A program made the position numbers and the translations under genes. The notes below the pieces were generated by a model. The model saw only the letters and a list, made by a program, of their open reading frames with translations. It was not told the origin of the DNA and did no database searches. Source: Bacteroidales bacterium (GTDB lineage: Bacteria; Bacteroidota; Bacteroidia; Bacteroidales; WCHB1-69). From it: a DNA stretch of 53,950 nucleotides. The DNA lies in assembly GCA_016281255.1 (NCBI GenBank), contig JAEEIG010000170.1:1-53950 (forward strand), read 5' to 3'. This document shows, in pieces, positions 9,906 to 18,960 of the stretch (positions within the stretch are counted from its first letter, which is position 1; each line of letters starts with the position of its first letter).

Positions 9906-10652
9906 TTACTTCATAGCGGCAAGCATATTGCCGTAAACGTTACTTAATTTGGAGATATTGGTGGTTAATTTATCCAATTCGGCTTTGAAACTGTCGGTTT
10001 GAGCTAAGGACTTAGCTGTTTGTTCGTAAGCGGTAGCCAGTTGTGTGACAGCGGTGGTGGCGCGTTTCACACTCTCGTTGTAGGCTGCGGAGACACCGCC
10101 GTCCACCTCGAGGCTCTGGGCGACCTTATCATATTTCAGAGTGAGGTTACGCACAGACTCGGAAGCCTTCTGCAAATTGCTGGTGTAGTTGTCGGTAGAG
10201 ACAACAGCGTCGGAAACGCCAGCCAGTTTGTGGGCGTTGTCGCTCAAGTTGCGCATACCGGACGCAAGGCTTTCCATCAGTTCGGGACCAATCTTCGCCT
10301 CTTCCAGCATCTTGTCCAGAGCCTGGGTCGTGGAGAGCGTGTCAGTCTTCACCTGCTGTTTCTTCTCGCGACGGGACTTCTTTTCGCCCTCCTCAATCTC
10401 GATGTCGGAACCAGTGGCCAACTCGGGGTAAACCAAAGCCCAGTTGTACTCCACGTGAAGCGGCTCGAAAGCGGAGAAGAAGAAGATGACGGACTCCGTG
10501 AACATACCTGCCATAAGCATGATGTTAGCGCCCGGCCAGTGCAGAATTTTGAACAACGCACCTAAAATGACGACTGCAGCGCCCCAGCCATACAGCTTGG
10601 CCATGAAGTTCTTGTAACCTTTCGATCTGACTAATTGATCAATTTTACTCAT
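9906..10652 (-). CDS. gldL: Type IX secretion system motor protein GldL/PorL
   Basis: GldL (PorL) is the inner-membrane stator-like partner of GldM and forms a pentamer around two GldM helices. The 248-residue protein has two N-terminal helices (about 20-36 and 42-62) with the conserved phrase KILHWPGANIMLMAG between and within them. E63 after the second helix sits in AFEPLHVEYNW, a strongly conserved GldL stretch. The rest is a cytoplasmic, helical and Ser/Ala-rich domain. It is third in the porP-gldK-gldL-gldM-gldN order. Confidence 0.97.
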   Translation of the reverse strand: MSKIDQLVRSKGYKNFMAKLYGWGAAVVILGALFKILHWPGANIMLMAGMFTESVIFFFSAFEPLHVEYNWALVYPELATGSDIEIEEGEKKSRREKKQQVKTDTLSTTQALDKMLEEAKIGPELMESLASGMRNLSDNAHKLAGVSDAVVSTDNYTSNLQKASESVRNLTLKYDKVAQSLEVDGGVSAAYNESVKRATTAVTQLATAYEQTAKSLAQTDSFKAELDKLTTNISKLSNVYGNMLAAMK

Positions 10653-10705
10653 TTTGTTTAATTTTTTAAGTTAATGATTTATTTTTATTGATTTTGATTT
10701 ATTGT

Positions 10706-12136
10706 CTAGTAAACGTGGGAAGCGCTCTTGCTGTTGTTGTCGCCTCTCTGACGGCCCATGTAGGACTGCACGTTACGGAAACCGACGTAGGACTTACAGG
10801 TATCCTGATACTCGTATGTGCGTGCATACACGGTGGTGTAGTAGCTGACATCCTTCCAGGAACCGCCGCGAATCACTTTTCTCTTCTTCACAGGGGAATC
10901 GTCCTTGGTGGCATAATAGACATACGTCGGGTTCATGTCGTGAGTGAAGTTGGTGGCAGCCTCGTCGTAGGCATCCTCACACCACTCAGCCACGTTGCCG
11001 CTCATGTCGAACAAACCCCAGTCGTTGGGATGGTAGTGGGCCACAATGCCGGGATAGAAGTTGTCATCGGCGATATAGTTACCGCGTTGCGGTTTGAAGT
11101 TGCTCAGGAAACAGCCGTTGCGGTTGGTGGTGTAAGGACCGCCCCAAGGATAGGAGACCAGCGCGTTACCGCCGCGTGCACCCCATTCCCATTCCGCCTC
11201 GGTGGGCAAACGGAACTCGTGTTCGAAAGCGTATTCCTTGCCAGACAGCCAGGACATGCGCAGTTGGGTTCTCCAGAACGAGAAAGCCTTAGCCTGACGC
11301 CAGCTCACACCGACAACCGGGTAATTGTCGTATTGCGGGTTGTTGAAGTAATTCAGGATCATGGGCTCGTTGTAGGAATAGACAAAATCGTGCGCCCAGC
11401 AGAGCGTGTCAGGGTAGATGTTCACCACCTCATGCTTGATGAAGCGCTGATAACCATTGCCCATGCTGCTCGGACGGTTGGCGTAGATACCGCCCAAGTC
11501 GTTGCCCTCCTTGTCGAACTCTTTGGTTGCAGCTCCGAAATTGTCAGGATTCTTGGGATCCCGGTAATTGCGGTAGTCGAACCACCAATACTCATAATTG
11601 AGCATGGAGACGTTCATGCGTTTCGAGCTGTAGTGGTAGAAGCGGGTGTTCAGTTTGCTGAACAAGGGTGACAAGGCGGCCTGCACCTCCTCATTTTCAG
11701 AGTCCCACGGAATCTTCTCCTTCCAGTTGATCAATTTGGGCTCGATGATTTCGCCCTCGTTCTCGCCCTTCTGATACTTCTGATAGTGGCCGTACTTCTC
11801 CTCGTCCGTGATTTCGGCGTCACCGAGAAGCGTGTGGGCGATGGAGTCACGCACCCAATACACAAACTGACGGTATTCGTTGTTGGTGATCTCCGTCTCA
11901 TCCATCCAAATGGCCGCAACCGTCACATTCTTGGACTGTTGGGTCAGGGCGAACGGAACGTCCTGGTCACCGCCACCCATGACGTAGTGGCCGGTGGGGA
12001 TATAGACCATACCGTAAGGCTCCATGTCGGAGAATTCCGGACGGTCCTTTACGCCGACGAGCTGTCCGTCGCCGCCGTTCTTACACGACACCATTAACAA
12101 GAATGCCGCTGCTACAAAAATGATTACCCGTTTCAT
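10706..12136 (-). CDS. gldK: Type IX secretion system lipoprotein GldK/PorK
   Basis: GldK (PorK) is an outer-membrane lipoprotein that builds a large periplasmic ring with GldN. The ATG at 12134-12136 is preferred over one 24 bp upstream because it gives a clean lipoprotein signal, MKRVIIFVAAAFLLMVSC, with the lipobox cysteine at residue 18. The body is a formylglycine-generating-enzyme-like (SUMF1) fold: WMDETEITNNEYRQF near the start of the domain and FDMSGNVAEWCED plus VIRGGSWKD near the end. The fold is structural here, not catalytic, as in other GldK proteins. Product length is 476 residues. The stop is TAG. Confidence 0.96.
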   Translation of the reverse strand: MKRVIIFVAAAFLLMVSCKNGGDGQLVGVKDRPEFSDMEPYGMVYIPTGHYVMGGGDQDVPFALTQQSKNVTVAAIWMDETEITNNEYRQFVYWVRDSIAHTLLGDAEITDEEKYGHYQKYQKGENEGEIIEPKLINWKEKIPWDSENEEVQAALSPLFSKLNTRFYHYSSKRMNVSMLNYEYWWFDYRNYRDPKNPDNFGAATKEFDKEGNDLGGIYANRPSSMGNGYQRFIKHEVVNIYPDTLCWAHDFVYSYNEPMILNYFNNPQYDNYPVVGVSWRQAKAFSFWRTQLRMSWLSGKEYAFEHEFRLPTEAEWEWGARGGNALVSYPWGGPYTTNRNGCFLSNFKPQRGNYIADDNFYPGIVAHYHPNDWGLFDMSGNVAEWCEDAYDEAATNFTHDMNPTYVYYATKDDSPVKKRKVIRGGSWKDVSYYTTVYARTYEYQDTCKSYVGFRNVQSYMGRQRGDNNSKSASHVY

Positions 12137-12189
12137 ATTGTTCAATTTTATTAATTTCAAATATGGTTATTAACGTTACTTTGTTAATT

Positions 12190-13245
12190 TTAGTATCTGT
12201 TCTTGTAAATATATCTGGAGTTGCCGTATCCAGAGAAGACCTCAGGCTTGTAAATGTCGAAGCAATAGCGCACCACCACCTCCACGTCACCGAAGCTGCG
12301 GTGAGGCTTGTAAGCCAAACTGTTGGCGGTGAACCCGTATGAGACACCCACATCCAAACCTTTCAGGTAGATGTTGGAGGAGTTGTGGAACGGACGCGCA
12401 CCGAAGGCCAACGTGACAGCATCTTGGAAACGGTAGCCGACACCGCCCCAGAAGACCCCGTTATAACGAGCCAATGCCAATATCTCCCATTGGAATGAAT
12501 GGAGATCCGTCTTCACCAAGGCCTGCGGCATAATCTCCCAATTCGGGTTGAACGGCACCACCCACGTGTAGCCGCCATGCAGGTAGAGCTGGGAAGAACG
12601 GTGCGTCCCTCTGTCGCCCGACAGTCTGATAATCGATTGGGTTGTGTCAAACATGGCCAACATCTGCGTCCATCCCAAACCCACATACCATTGGTCAGTC
12701 TTGTATAACACACCTAAGTTGAAATCCAAATCCAGCGTTGATTCAGACAAAGCGGCCAAAGTCGGGTCATTCGGGTCTGTCGGGTTAAGACCACTGGCAT
12801 CAATGGCCTGATTATACAACGAAACCTGCGCGCCGATGCCCAAATTCCCGCCTCCGACACGCAGTTTATAGGCGTAACCAATCTTTACGCCTGTGTTCTT
12901 ATAATAACCTATCTGGTCGTGCACCAAAGTCACACCGATGGAACCATGCAATTTCTTCAAATAGGATTCGATACTGAAAAGGAAGTCCTGCGGCGCTGTC
13001 TTCGCAGCAGTATCATTGTTGATGGCCGTCGTGGAAAGGTCTCCCCAGCCCAGATACTTGTTGCTGTAATCAGCCGTGAAGCACAATGTGTTACTTTGCT
13101 CCCCTATTCCGCCGGCGTTGTAATAGGACGTCACCCACGGAAAAAAGGTGAATTGTGCATCGTCTTGGGCAAAACCTGACATCGTCACAGTGATTGCCAA
13201 GAGCACTAACAGACCAACTTTTTGTATACCTTTACTCATATTCAA
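12190..13245 (-). CDS. porP: PorP/SprF family T9SS outer-membrane protein
   Basis: PorP/SprF proteins are outer-membrane barrels that work with the T9SS, in some cases anchoring cargo or motor parts. The 351-residue protein has a signal peptide (ending SGFAQD) and then DAQFTFFPWVTSYYNAG, close to the family's Q-F-x-x-x-P-x-x-x-N-P-A-x-x-G opening. Many aromatic alternating strands follow. It is the first gene of the operon, in the place porP holds in Porphyromonas gingivalis. A -7 box at 13392-13399 gives a leader of roughly 140 nt. The gap to gldK is 53 bp. Confidence 0.93.
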   Translation of the reverse strand: MNMSKGIQKVGLLVLLAITVTMSGFAQDDAQFTFFPWVTSYYNAGGIGEQSNTLCFTADYSNKYLGWGDLSTTAINNDTAAKTAPQDFLFSIESYLKKLHGSIGVTLVHDQIGYYKNTGVKIGYAYKLRVGGGNLGIGAQVSLYNQAIDASGLNPTDPNDPTLAALSESTLDLDFNLGVLYKTDQWYVGLGWTQMLAMFDTTQSIIRLSGDRGTHRSSQLYLHGGYTWVVPFNPNWEIMPQALVKTDLHSFQWEILALARYNGVFWGGVGYRFQDAVTLAFGARPFHNSSNIYLKGLDVGVSYGFTANSLAYKPHRSFGDVEVVVRYCFDIYKPEVFSGYGNSRYIYKNRY

Positions 13246-13391
13246 TTATGAATTGTTTTATACATTAACTAATTAACTATTAATGTATTACGCAATCTTA
13301 TTGACCTTTGAAAAATCGTTTTTCCTTTCATATACGATACTTCATTTCAAAAAGTTACACAATACATTTACAGTCTAATTTTTTGAAGTGA

Positions 13392-13399
13392 CAAAAATA
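13392..13399 (-). promoter_or_regulatory. Candidate -7 promoter box of the porP-gldKLMN operon
   Basis: TATTTTTG on the minus strand inside the very AT-rich 285-bp gap upstream of porP. It is the best TAnnTTTG match in that gap; no gene is visible there. Confidence 0.5.
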
Positions 13400-13530
13400 G
13401 CATATTTTTTGATTTGTTTAACCAAAACCATCAATTTTGAAAAAAAAGAACTCAACTTATAAACAATACTCTATGAATCAGTTATTTACACCGAACTATC
13501 TTTATAATTCACTAAAACAGAATATTTTAA

Positions 13531-16500
13531 CTAAAACAAAGCATTCAATGTAATGTTCCCCGTATGGATGACGGCATGGTTCTGCATTGCCCGCCCCTGG
13601 TATTGCACTGCGATCTGAAGGAACTGTGTGACAGAGATTTGCCCCGACAACGTCCAAAGCAGGTTGCGGCCGAGCTGGAGACCGTCCAGCATGAAATACG
13701 AAACCGAGGAATTCTGCCCTATATTGCCTTTCAAATAGACATATTCCGCTGATAACGAAACAGTTCCTCTATTCAACATCCGATAAAGGAACGAGAACTC
13801 GGCGTTATACCGTTGAACATATTCATCCCCTTCCGTATTGTCTTTATAGGAATACAACCCCTTCAGGGAGGCGGTAAACCGATTGACGAACTGCAACCGG
13901 AACTCCTGTTCCACGGAACAGTCGCTCACCCGGTATTGGCGGGATGCAAAAGAGCTGGAGCTGTTGCGGGTCATCTTTCTCCGAAACGCGGTCTGGATGT
14001 AAAGGGGGGCTACCGGGGTGCTTTTCAGTATAAGTTCCATCAAATCAACCTTGTTTGTCTCAAGTCCGTAGTACAAACACTGTGTGTTGGCGTTGGTTTG
14101 CGTGATGAAATCGAAGGCGAAATACGAGCTGCTGTTGTTGAAGGAGAAGGTATTGGTGAGATTCAGACGGTTGGCCACAAGATTCGAATCCTCCCCCGCC
14201 TTCGGGAACGGATTGAACATGCGGGTCTTATGCTTCAGCATGGTATTCAGTGTCAACACATTGGAAAACCTGGACAGGAATTTCCGGAAGCCCTTGCTGT
14301 TGGACCAAACCGCCGCGGGACGCAACTGCACACTTTGTGTCCACTGACTCTGCCACACGTTGACGTAGTCGGTGCCGGCAATCCACACCTTCACATACTC
14401 CGCCTCGTCGGGGAACGCCGCCACCTCGAACTCGTCCAACTCCTCAATGCCATTACCGTTGTAGTCATTCCAGACATGGGTTCCCTGCCCTTTCGCCACT
14501 TTGATATAGGTGAAGGTTTTCTTGAGTTCCATCCCGCTTCCTGTTTCATAGTAAGTATTGACTACCAATGCGTTCCGGAAGAAACGGCCGGTATATTGAA
14601 GATTGCCGACGAAGTAATGCTCCGCATGGGAATGCTTCAACGAATCAAAGACCGATTGGTGGCGATAGGTGGCGTTCAAGGAGAAACTCTGGTTGCGGAT
14701 CTGCGAAAAACGGTACTGCGCCCGCACTTCGTGAATCATCAGATGGTGACGGAGCCGCATTGAATCGGGGGTGAATTCGATGCGGTTCTTATATCCTGCC
14801 AAGAACTGATGTTTCATCTCTTCCGTACTCTGGAGCATGGCATTCAACTCGTTGAAGGCAAAGCTGTTGGCGCGCAACGAGTCGGTCGAAACTCCTTTGA
14901 AGACATTATGTTCCAGCAAGTTGTCTATCCCTAAAGAGAGGGTCCGGAACTTTTTGGCCACCCGCATCCGCGAAACAAGATATCGGCTTCGCTGCACAGA
15001 ATCGCGGGTGAGCAGATAGCTTGTACCCGTCTGCAAATGCCAAGTCAGCCAACGGTCGTCGCTGCGGAACTCGTTACGGAGCGCATTCACCTCGCCCGTG
15101 CGGTTGAAATAGTTGAAATCATACATCAGCAGGTGGTCCTTCGGCTTGGAAAGCACGAATTCCGCCTGTGCCATCCACTCATGCCGGTTCGTTGCATAAT
15201 CCGTCTTCAGATTGTACTGGCGGGCGAACTCCACCTCCCTGAAGGACTCGAAGGGGGTGAAATTCTTATGGAGAAACTGCAGTTGAACTTGACTCTTGAA
15301 GAGCCACGGTACCGTGTCCTTGCGAGAAGAGAACCGTTCCAAATCGCTGATATTCAAAAAATAAGCAAAACCGACATCGTCATTCCTGTCTTTTTTGGAG
15401 AAGGTGTTCTTGTCATAATGCGAAAGAGCCACCTCCGTTTTGACACGGGTGTTCTCGCGCAGGTCCATATCCATACCGAATGTCGCCATTTGCTGGGAAA
15501 TGGGGGCGGTGAGCACCTGTACCGGTTCATATTCCCCCTGCGGAACCCCCTCTTCAGGAGCCACCCAGGCGAAGACCCGTCCATTGGCTGTACTACTGGT
15601 CAACTTGTAGTTTCCCGCATTCGCGCCCATATAGGTGAAATCCGGGGCATACATTTCCGCATTGGGATCGGTGGAATATTTATAAATAGTATATATATCA
15701 TTTTTGTATAACGTATCTGTTTTTTCGTATTGAATGCGGTCTGGAGAGTATGCGACGGTATCGAAATAGGGAAAATAGGCGGTTCCGCCCGCATCCCCGA
15801 GCGCGGCAAGGAAGCGCATATTCTCCATTGTCAGCTCAGGCTGGATAGACTGGTTTTTCAAATCCTGCTCATGGAAAACATTCAGGTAAAGCTTGACAGG
15901 GAGCTTCCGGGAAAGTTGAAACTCATTACGGGAAAACAAGTTATATCTCGAATAGTGCCGATTGGTGTATTCGAATTCCACGATCACCCTCTTTTCTGCA
16001 GAGACCAGCATTTTAGGGGTGAACGTGATTTCAGCCGTGTTGTAGTCCACCGTGTAATCATTATCCGACCCGCGTGTAATCTGCTGACCGTCAACATATA
16101 CGCGTTCCGATCCCGACACGATGGTGATGGAGACCTCGCCATCGGCGCCGTAGAGTTTGTACGGACCTTGCACTCCGTTCCAGACGGCAATGCTCTGGCG
16201 GACGAACTTGCCTTTGGCCACACCGCCGCCCGCCTCGTTCATCATCTTCGTCTTCTCCGCCGGGGCATACCTCACCGCGGCATCCAGTCCCAACACATTG
16301 CGGGAGACGCGCAAGAAACAATCTTCCGATTCTCTCCAGGTCACGTCACCGGCACGGACGGTCGCCACCTCTTTGATTTTCAACGCGATGAAGATACTGC
16401 TGATATCTTGCAGCACTTGGGTGTTGCCTTCAGGCTGTATAGGGATGTTCTTGTCGGAAACAGAAGCCATAATCTCCACATCCTCCGAAAGTTTTCCGGA

Positions 16501-16980
16501 GATCTGCAGATTCAGGGAGGAGTTGAGGACCAAATCCTGATTATTACCGACAGAAACGCCACGCGAGATGGCACCGTTAGTATATAACTCACTGCTATTC
16601 AATATATTCTGAATCGGAGTAATGGAATAATCCGCCATGGCGTGCTGAGAGCGTCCGGGCTCGATGGAGGAGAGCGACTTGTGTGACACGGGGCGAGACA
16701 GATCGGACGGGAAGACTTCATATTGAAGAAAAATCCTTTGTCCAAGCAGTGCGGAGTCGAGGATGGTGAGGGTTGCCGTCAAAGGATCGAGGCGATATTG
16801 GCCATTATTAACCCCTTGTATTTGAAACGTTTGCGGGACAATCGAGCAACTATCCAGCCGGAGTGCGATTGAATCAACCCGCCGGTGTTTCACACGCCAC
16901 GTGCCATCGCTCTGGGCGGACATGCGGGCGGTCCAAAGCGAGAGAAGCAGCGGCAGCAGAAGGAGTCGTTTTTTTCTCAT
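13531..16980 (-). CDS. Large outer-membrane protein with SprA-like motifs
   Basis: The open frame extends far upstream but antisense to the transketolase gene. The ATG at 16978-16980 gives a proper signal peptide (MRKKRLLLLPLLLSLWTARM, cleavage near SAQ23) and lies just after a -7 box, so the product is 1149 residues. Residues about 155-200 contain ISGKLSEDVEIMASVSDKN and NIPIQPEGNTQ, and residues about 287-340 hold a strand-rich unit (SERVYVDGQQ, DYTVDYNTAEITF, RVIVEFEY) resembling units in SprA/Sov, the T9SS translocon barrel. It is half the length of SprA, so it is not SprA itself. From about residue 400 on it looks like a large beta-barrel. Next to porP on the same strand; a T9SS-associated role is inferred only. 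Confidence 0.75.
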   Translation of the reverse strand: MRKKRLLLLPLLLSLWTARMSAQSDGTWRVKHRRVDSIALRLDSCSIVPQTFQIQGVNNGQYRLDPLTATLTILDSALLGQRIFLQYEVFPSDLSRPVSHKSLSSIEPGRSQHAMADYSITPIQNILNSSELYTNGAISRGVSVGNNQDLVLNSSLNLQISGKLSEDVEIMASVSDKNIPIQPEGNTQVLQDISSIFIALKIKEVATVRAGDVTWRESEDCFLRVSRNVLGLDAAVRYAPAEKTKMMNEAGGGVAKGKFVRQSIAVWNGVQGPYKLYGADGEVSITIVSGSERVYVDGQQITRGSDNDYTVDYNTAEITFTPKMLVSAEKRVIVEFEYTNRHYSRYNLFSRNEFQLSRKLPVKLYLNVFHEQDLKNQSIQPELTMENMRFLAALGDAGGTAYFPYFDTVAYSPDRIQYEKTDTLYKNDIYTIYKYSTDPNAEMYAPDFTYMGANAGNYKLTSSTANGRVFAWVAPEEGVPQGEYEPVQVLTAPISQQMATFGMDMDLRENTRVKTEVALSHYDKNTFSKKDRNDDVGFAYFLNISDLERFSSRKDTVPWLFKSQVQLQFLHKNFTPFESFREVEFARQYNLKTDYATNRHEWMAQAEFVLSKPKDHLLMYDFNYFNRTGEVNALRNEFRSDDRWLTWHLQTGTSYLLTRDSVQRSRYLVSRMRVAKKFRTLSLGIDNLLEHNVFKGVSTDSLRANSFAFNELNAMLQSTEEMKHQFLAGYKNRIEFTPDSMRLRHHLMIHEVRAQYRFSQIRNQSFSLNATYRHQSVFDSLKHSHAEHYFVGNLQYTGRFFRNALVVNTYYETGSGMELKKTFTYIKVAKGQGTHVWNDYNGNGIEELDEFEVAAFPDEAEYVKVWIAGTDYVNVWQSQWTQSVQLRPAAVWSNSKGFRKFLSRFSNVLTLNTMLKHKTRMFNPFPKAGEDSNLVANRLNLTNTFSFNNSSSYFAFDFITQTNANTQCLYYGLETNKVDLMELILKSTPVAPLYIQTAFRRKMTRNSSSSFASRQYRVSDCSVEQEFRLQFVNRFTASLKGLYSYKDNTEGDEYVQRYNAEFSFLYRMLNRGTVSLSAEYVYLKGNIGQNSSVSYFMLDGLQLGRNLLWTLSGQISVTQFLQIAVQYQGRAMQNHAVIHTGNITLNALF

Positions 16981-17005
16981 TAAAAATATCCGCAAAATTT
17001 GGTGG

Positions 17006-17013
17006 CAAAGATA
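17006..17013 (-). promoter_or_regulatory. -7 promoter box of the 1149-residue outer-membrane protein gene
   Basis: TATCTTTG on the minus strand, 25 bp upstream of the ATG at 16980. It supports this start over the longer frame. Confidence 0.6.
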
Positions 17014-17034
17014 ACTCTCTTTTGGCAAATTTCG

Positions 17035-17042
17035 TATTTTTG
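17035..17042 (+). promoter_or_regulatory. -7 promoter box of the transketolase-half gene
   Basis: TATTTTTG on the plus strand, 25 bp upstream of the ATG at 17068. It is arranged divergently with the box at 17006-17013, so two promoters share an 87-bp gap. Confidence 0.55.
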
Positions 17043-17067
17043 CCGGAAATTTTTTGACAATAGGAAA

Positions 17068-18012
17068 ATGGAGAATTACACAATGAAAGACACCCGTTCC
17101 GGGTTTGGCGCCGGGCTGATGGAAGCCGCGCAGAACAATGAAAAAATCTTCGCACTGACCGCCGATGTCACGGGAAGCGTGAAAATGGGCGACTTCAAGG
17201 CCGCATATCCCGACCGTTTCATCCAATGCGGCATTGCGGAGGCCAACATGATCGGCATTTCCGCGGGGTTGGCATTGAGCGGCAAGATCCCGTTCGCCAG
17301 TGCATTCGCGGGCTTCATCTCGGGTCGCGTTTACGACCAGATCCGCATGACAGTGGCCTACTCCAACCTGAACGTCAAGATCGGCGCGTCCCACTCCGGC
17401 ATCACCGTGGGCGAAGACGGTGCCACCCATCAGATGATGGAGGACCTCGGGTTGATGCGCATGCTCCCTAACATGGTGGTACTCAACCCCTGCGACTACA
17501 ACCAGACTAAAATGGCGACCATCGCGGCAGCGGAGCACAACGGTCCCGTCTATCTTCGTTTCGGTCGTCCGGCCGTCCCCAACTTCACCGAAGAGAACAA
17601 GCCGTTTGTCATCGGGAAGGCCGACGTGATGCGCGAAGGCGCCGACGTCACCATCATCGCCACCGGCCATTTAGTCTTCCCCGCCCTGGAAGCTGCCGAG
17701 ATGCTCGACGAGCAGGGAATCCATGCCGAAGTCATCAACATGGCCACCATCAAGCCGTTGGACGAGGAAGCCATCCTGAACAGCGTTCGCAAGACCGGTT
17801 GTGCCGTCACTGCGGAGGAGCATTTCCTGAACGGCGGACTCTGCGACGCTGTCTGCCAATGTTTGAGCCGCAACCTGCCAGCGCCCGTGGAGACCATCGG
17901 CGTGAACGACCATTTCGGCGAGAGCGGCACCCCCGAAGAACTGATGGCGCATTTCGGGCTTGACAAAGAGCACATTGTGGAGGCCTGCAAGAAAGCAATC
18001 AGTCGCAAGTAA
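17068..18012 (+). CDS. Transketolase, C-terminal half (split enzyme subunit)
   Basis: Transketolase moves two-carbon units between sugar phosphates in the pentose phosphate pathway. The 314-residue product matches only the pyrimidine-binding and C-terminal domains: GLMEAAQNNEKIFALTADVTGS at the start, the catalytic-Glu region FIQCGIAEANMIGISAGLAL (the Glu contacts thiamine diphosphate), and the C-terminal ATGHLVFPALEAAEML. Split transketolases are known, usually with the N-terminal half immediately upstream; here the upstream neighbour is a divergent outer-membrane protein gene, so the partner must be elsewhere. The start was set at 17068 because the upstream extension crosses the promoter box. 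A 1-deoxyxylulose-5-phosphate synthase fragment is less likely. Confidence 0.9.
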   Translation: MENYTMKDTRSGFGAGLMEAAQNNEKIFALTADVTGSVKMGDFKAAYPDRFIQCGIAEANMIGISAGLALSGKIPFASAFAGFISGRVYDQIRMTVAYSNLNVKIGASHSGITVGEDGATHQMMEDLGLMRMLPNMVVLNPCDYNQTKMATIAAAEHNGPVYLRFGRPAVPNFTEENKPFVIGKADVMREGADVTIIATGHLVFPALEAAEMLDEQGIHAEVINMATIKPLDEEAILNSVRKTGCAVTAEEHFLNGGLCDAVCQCLSRNLPAPVETIGVNDHFGESGTPEELMAHFGLDKEHIVEACKKAISRK

Positions 18013-18027
18013 CCAATAATCAATAGA

Positions 18028-18585
18028 ATGCCTGAAATCACAGACGAATTCATCCTGTCGCTTTTCAGCAACGAGAAGACCAAGGAGAAGGCTTTTGAGA
18101 TGCTGCTGAAGAAGTATCAGAAGCACATCTACTACAGCGCCCGCAGAATCACCACGATTCATGAGGATGCGGATGACGTGACGCAGAACGTGTGCATCAA
18201 AATCTGGAAAAATCTCGACAAATTCAGAAGTGAATCCAGCTTGAAAACCTGGATCACAAGAATTTGCGTAAACGAAGCACTCACCTACATCGAAAAAAAG
18301 AAACGGCTTCTGAATCTGGACGACGACAATTACACGGACTTCCTGCTGGTCAGTCAAGCGGACACCAGCACCGTCACAGCAAGTCAGATCGAGCAGTTCC
18401 TGCAGGAGGAGATCGTCAAGCTGCCGCCGAAACAGCGCGCGGTGTTCACCATGCGCTATTACGACGAGACGCCCTACGCGGAGATGTCGAAGATTTTCGA
18501 CACCTCGGAAAGTGCATTGAAGGCTTCTTACCATTTCGCCGCTGAAAAAATCAAAAAAAATATTTCAGAGCGTTTAACCTTTTAG
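18028..18585 (+). CDS. ECF-type RNA polymerase sigma factor
   Basis: The 185-residue protein has sigma region 2 at about residues 25-95 (DADDVTQNVCIKIWKNLDKF, with the typical D-x-x-Q-x-x-x-x-x-W core) and region 4 at about 125-180 (LPPKQRAVFTMRYYDETPYAEMS, a helix-turn-helix). Region 3 is absent, which makes it an extracytoplasmic-function sigma. It starts 15 bp after the transketolase stop. The next gene encodes a small single-helix protein in the position of an anti-sigma factor. Candidate regulon: envelope genes, possibly the T9SS genes next door, by analogy with SigP of P. gingivalis; this is inference. Confidence 0.93.
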   Translation: MPEITDEFILSLFSNEKTKEKAFEMLLKKYQKHIYYSARRITTIHEDADDVTQNVCIKIWKNLDKFRSESSLKTWITRICVNEALTYIEKKKRLLNLDDDNYTDFLLVSQADTSTVTASQIEQFLQEEIVKLPPKQRAVFTMRYYDETPYAEMSKIFDTSESALKASYHFAAEKIKKNISERLTF

Positions 18586-18622
18586 AATATCCAAAGTCAT
18601 TATATCGTAATTTCATTTAGTT

Positions 18623-18943
18623 ATGTTTGATTTAGACAATATAGAAAAGACAGAGCATTATCAGATTCCTGAGAACTATTTCGAGGAGCTGCCCGGCAGG
18701 GTCATGCAGAAGATTCAGTCTGAGCAAGTCAGGCGCAAACGGTTTATCATGTCGGCCGTGGCGGCCGTCGCCTTGTTAGTCGTGGCGGTCGGGCTGTTCT
18801 TCACCTACAACACCCCTGACGAGGGTGCGGCCATCACGCAAGCCCCGCAGATCACCGAAGAGGAGGTCCTGGAATCTGTCGCCTCCGATTACTACAGCGA
18901 AGAGCTGGCCATGATGGATTATTACGATTATTTGCAATATTAA
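18623..18943 (+). CDS. Small single-helix membrane protein, candidate anti-sigma
   Basis: The 106-residue protein has a cytoplasmic part (residues 1-40), a membrane helix at about 41-61 (FIMSAVAAVALLVVAVGLFF) and an acidic outer tail ending DYYDYLQY. The N-terminal phrase YQIPENYFEELPGRVMQKI resembles short proteins encoded next to ECF sigma genes in Bacteroidetes. Position and topology suggest a minimal anti-sigma or sigma-linked sensor, but no ZAS zinc motif is present. The spacing of 37 bp to the sigma gene and 17 bp to the next gene indicates one transcript. Confidence 0.7.
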   Translation: MFDLDNIEKTEHYQIPENYFEELPGRVMQKIQSEQVRRKRFIMSAVAAVALLVVAVGLFFTYNTPDEGAAITQAPQITEEEVLESVASDYYSEELAMMDYYDYLQY

Positions 18944-18960
18944 CCTAAAATGTGGATATT

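Noticed and set aside
16981-17670. Upstream 230-codon extension of the 1149-residue outer-membrane protein
   Set aside because: It lies antisense to the transketolase gene, has no signal peptide, and a good signal peptide and promoter box sit at the later ATG.
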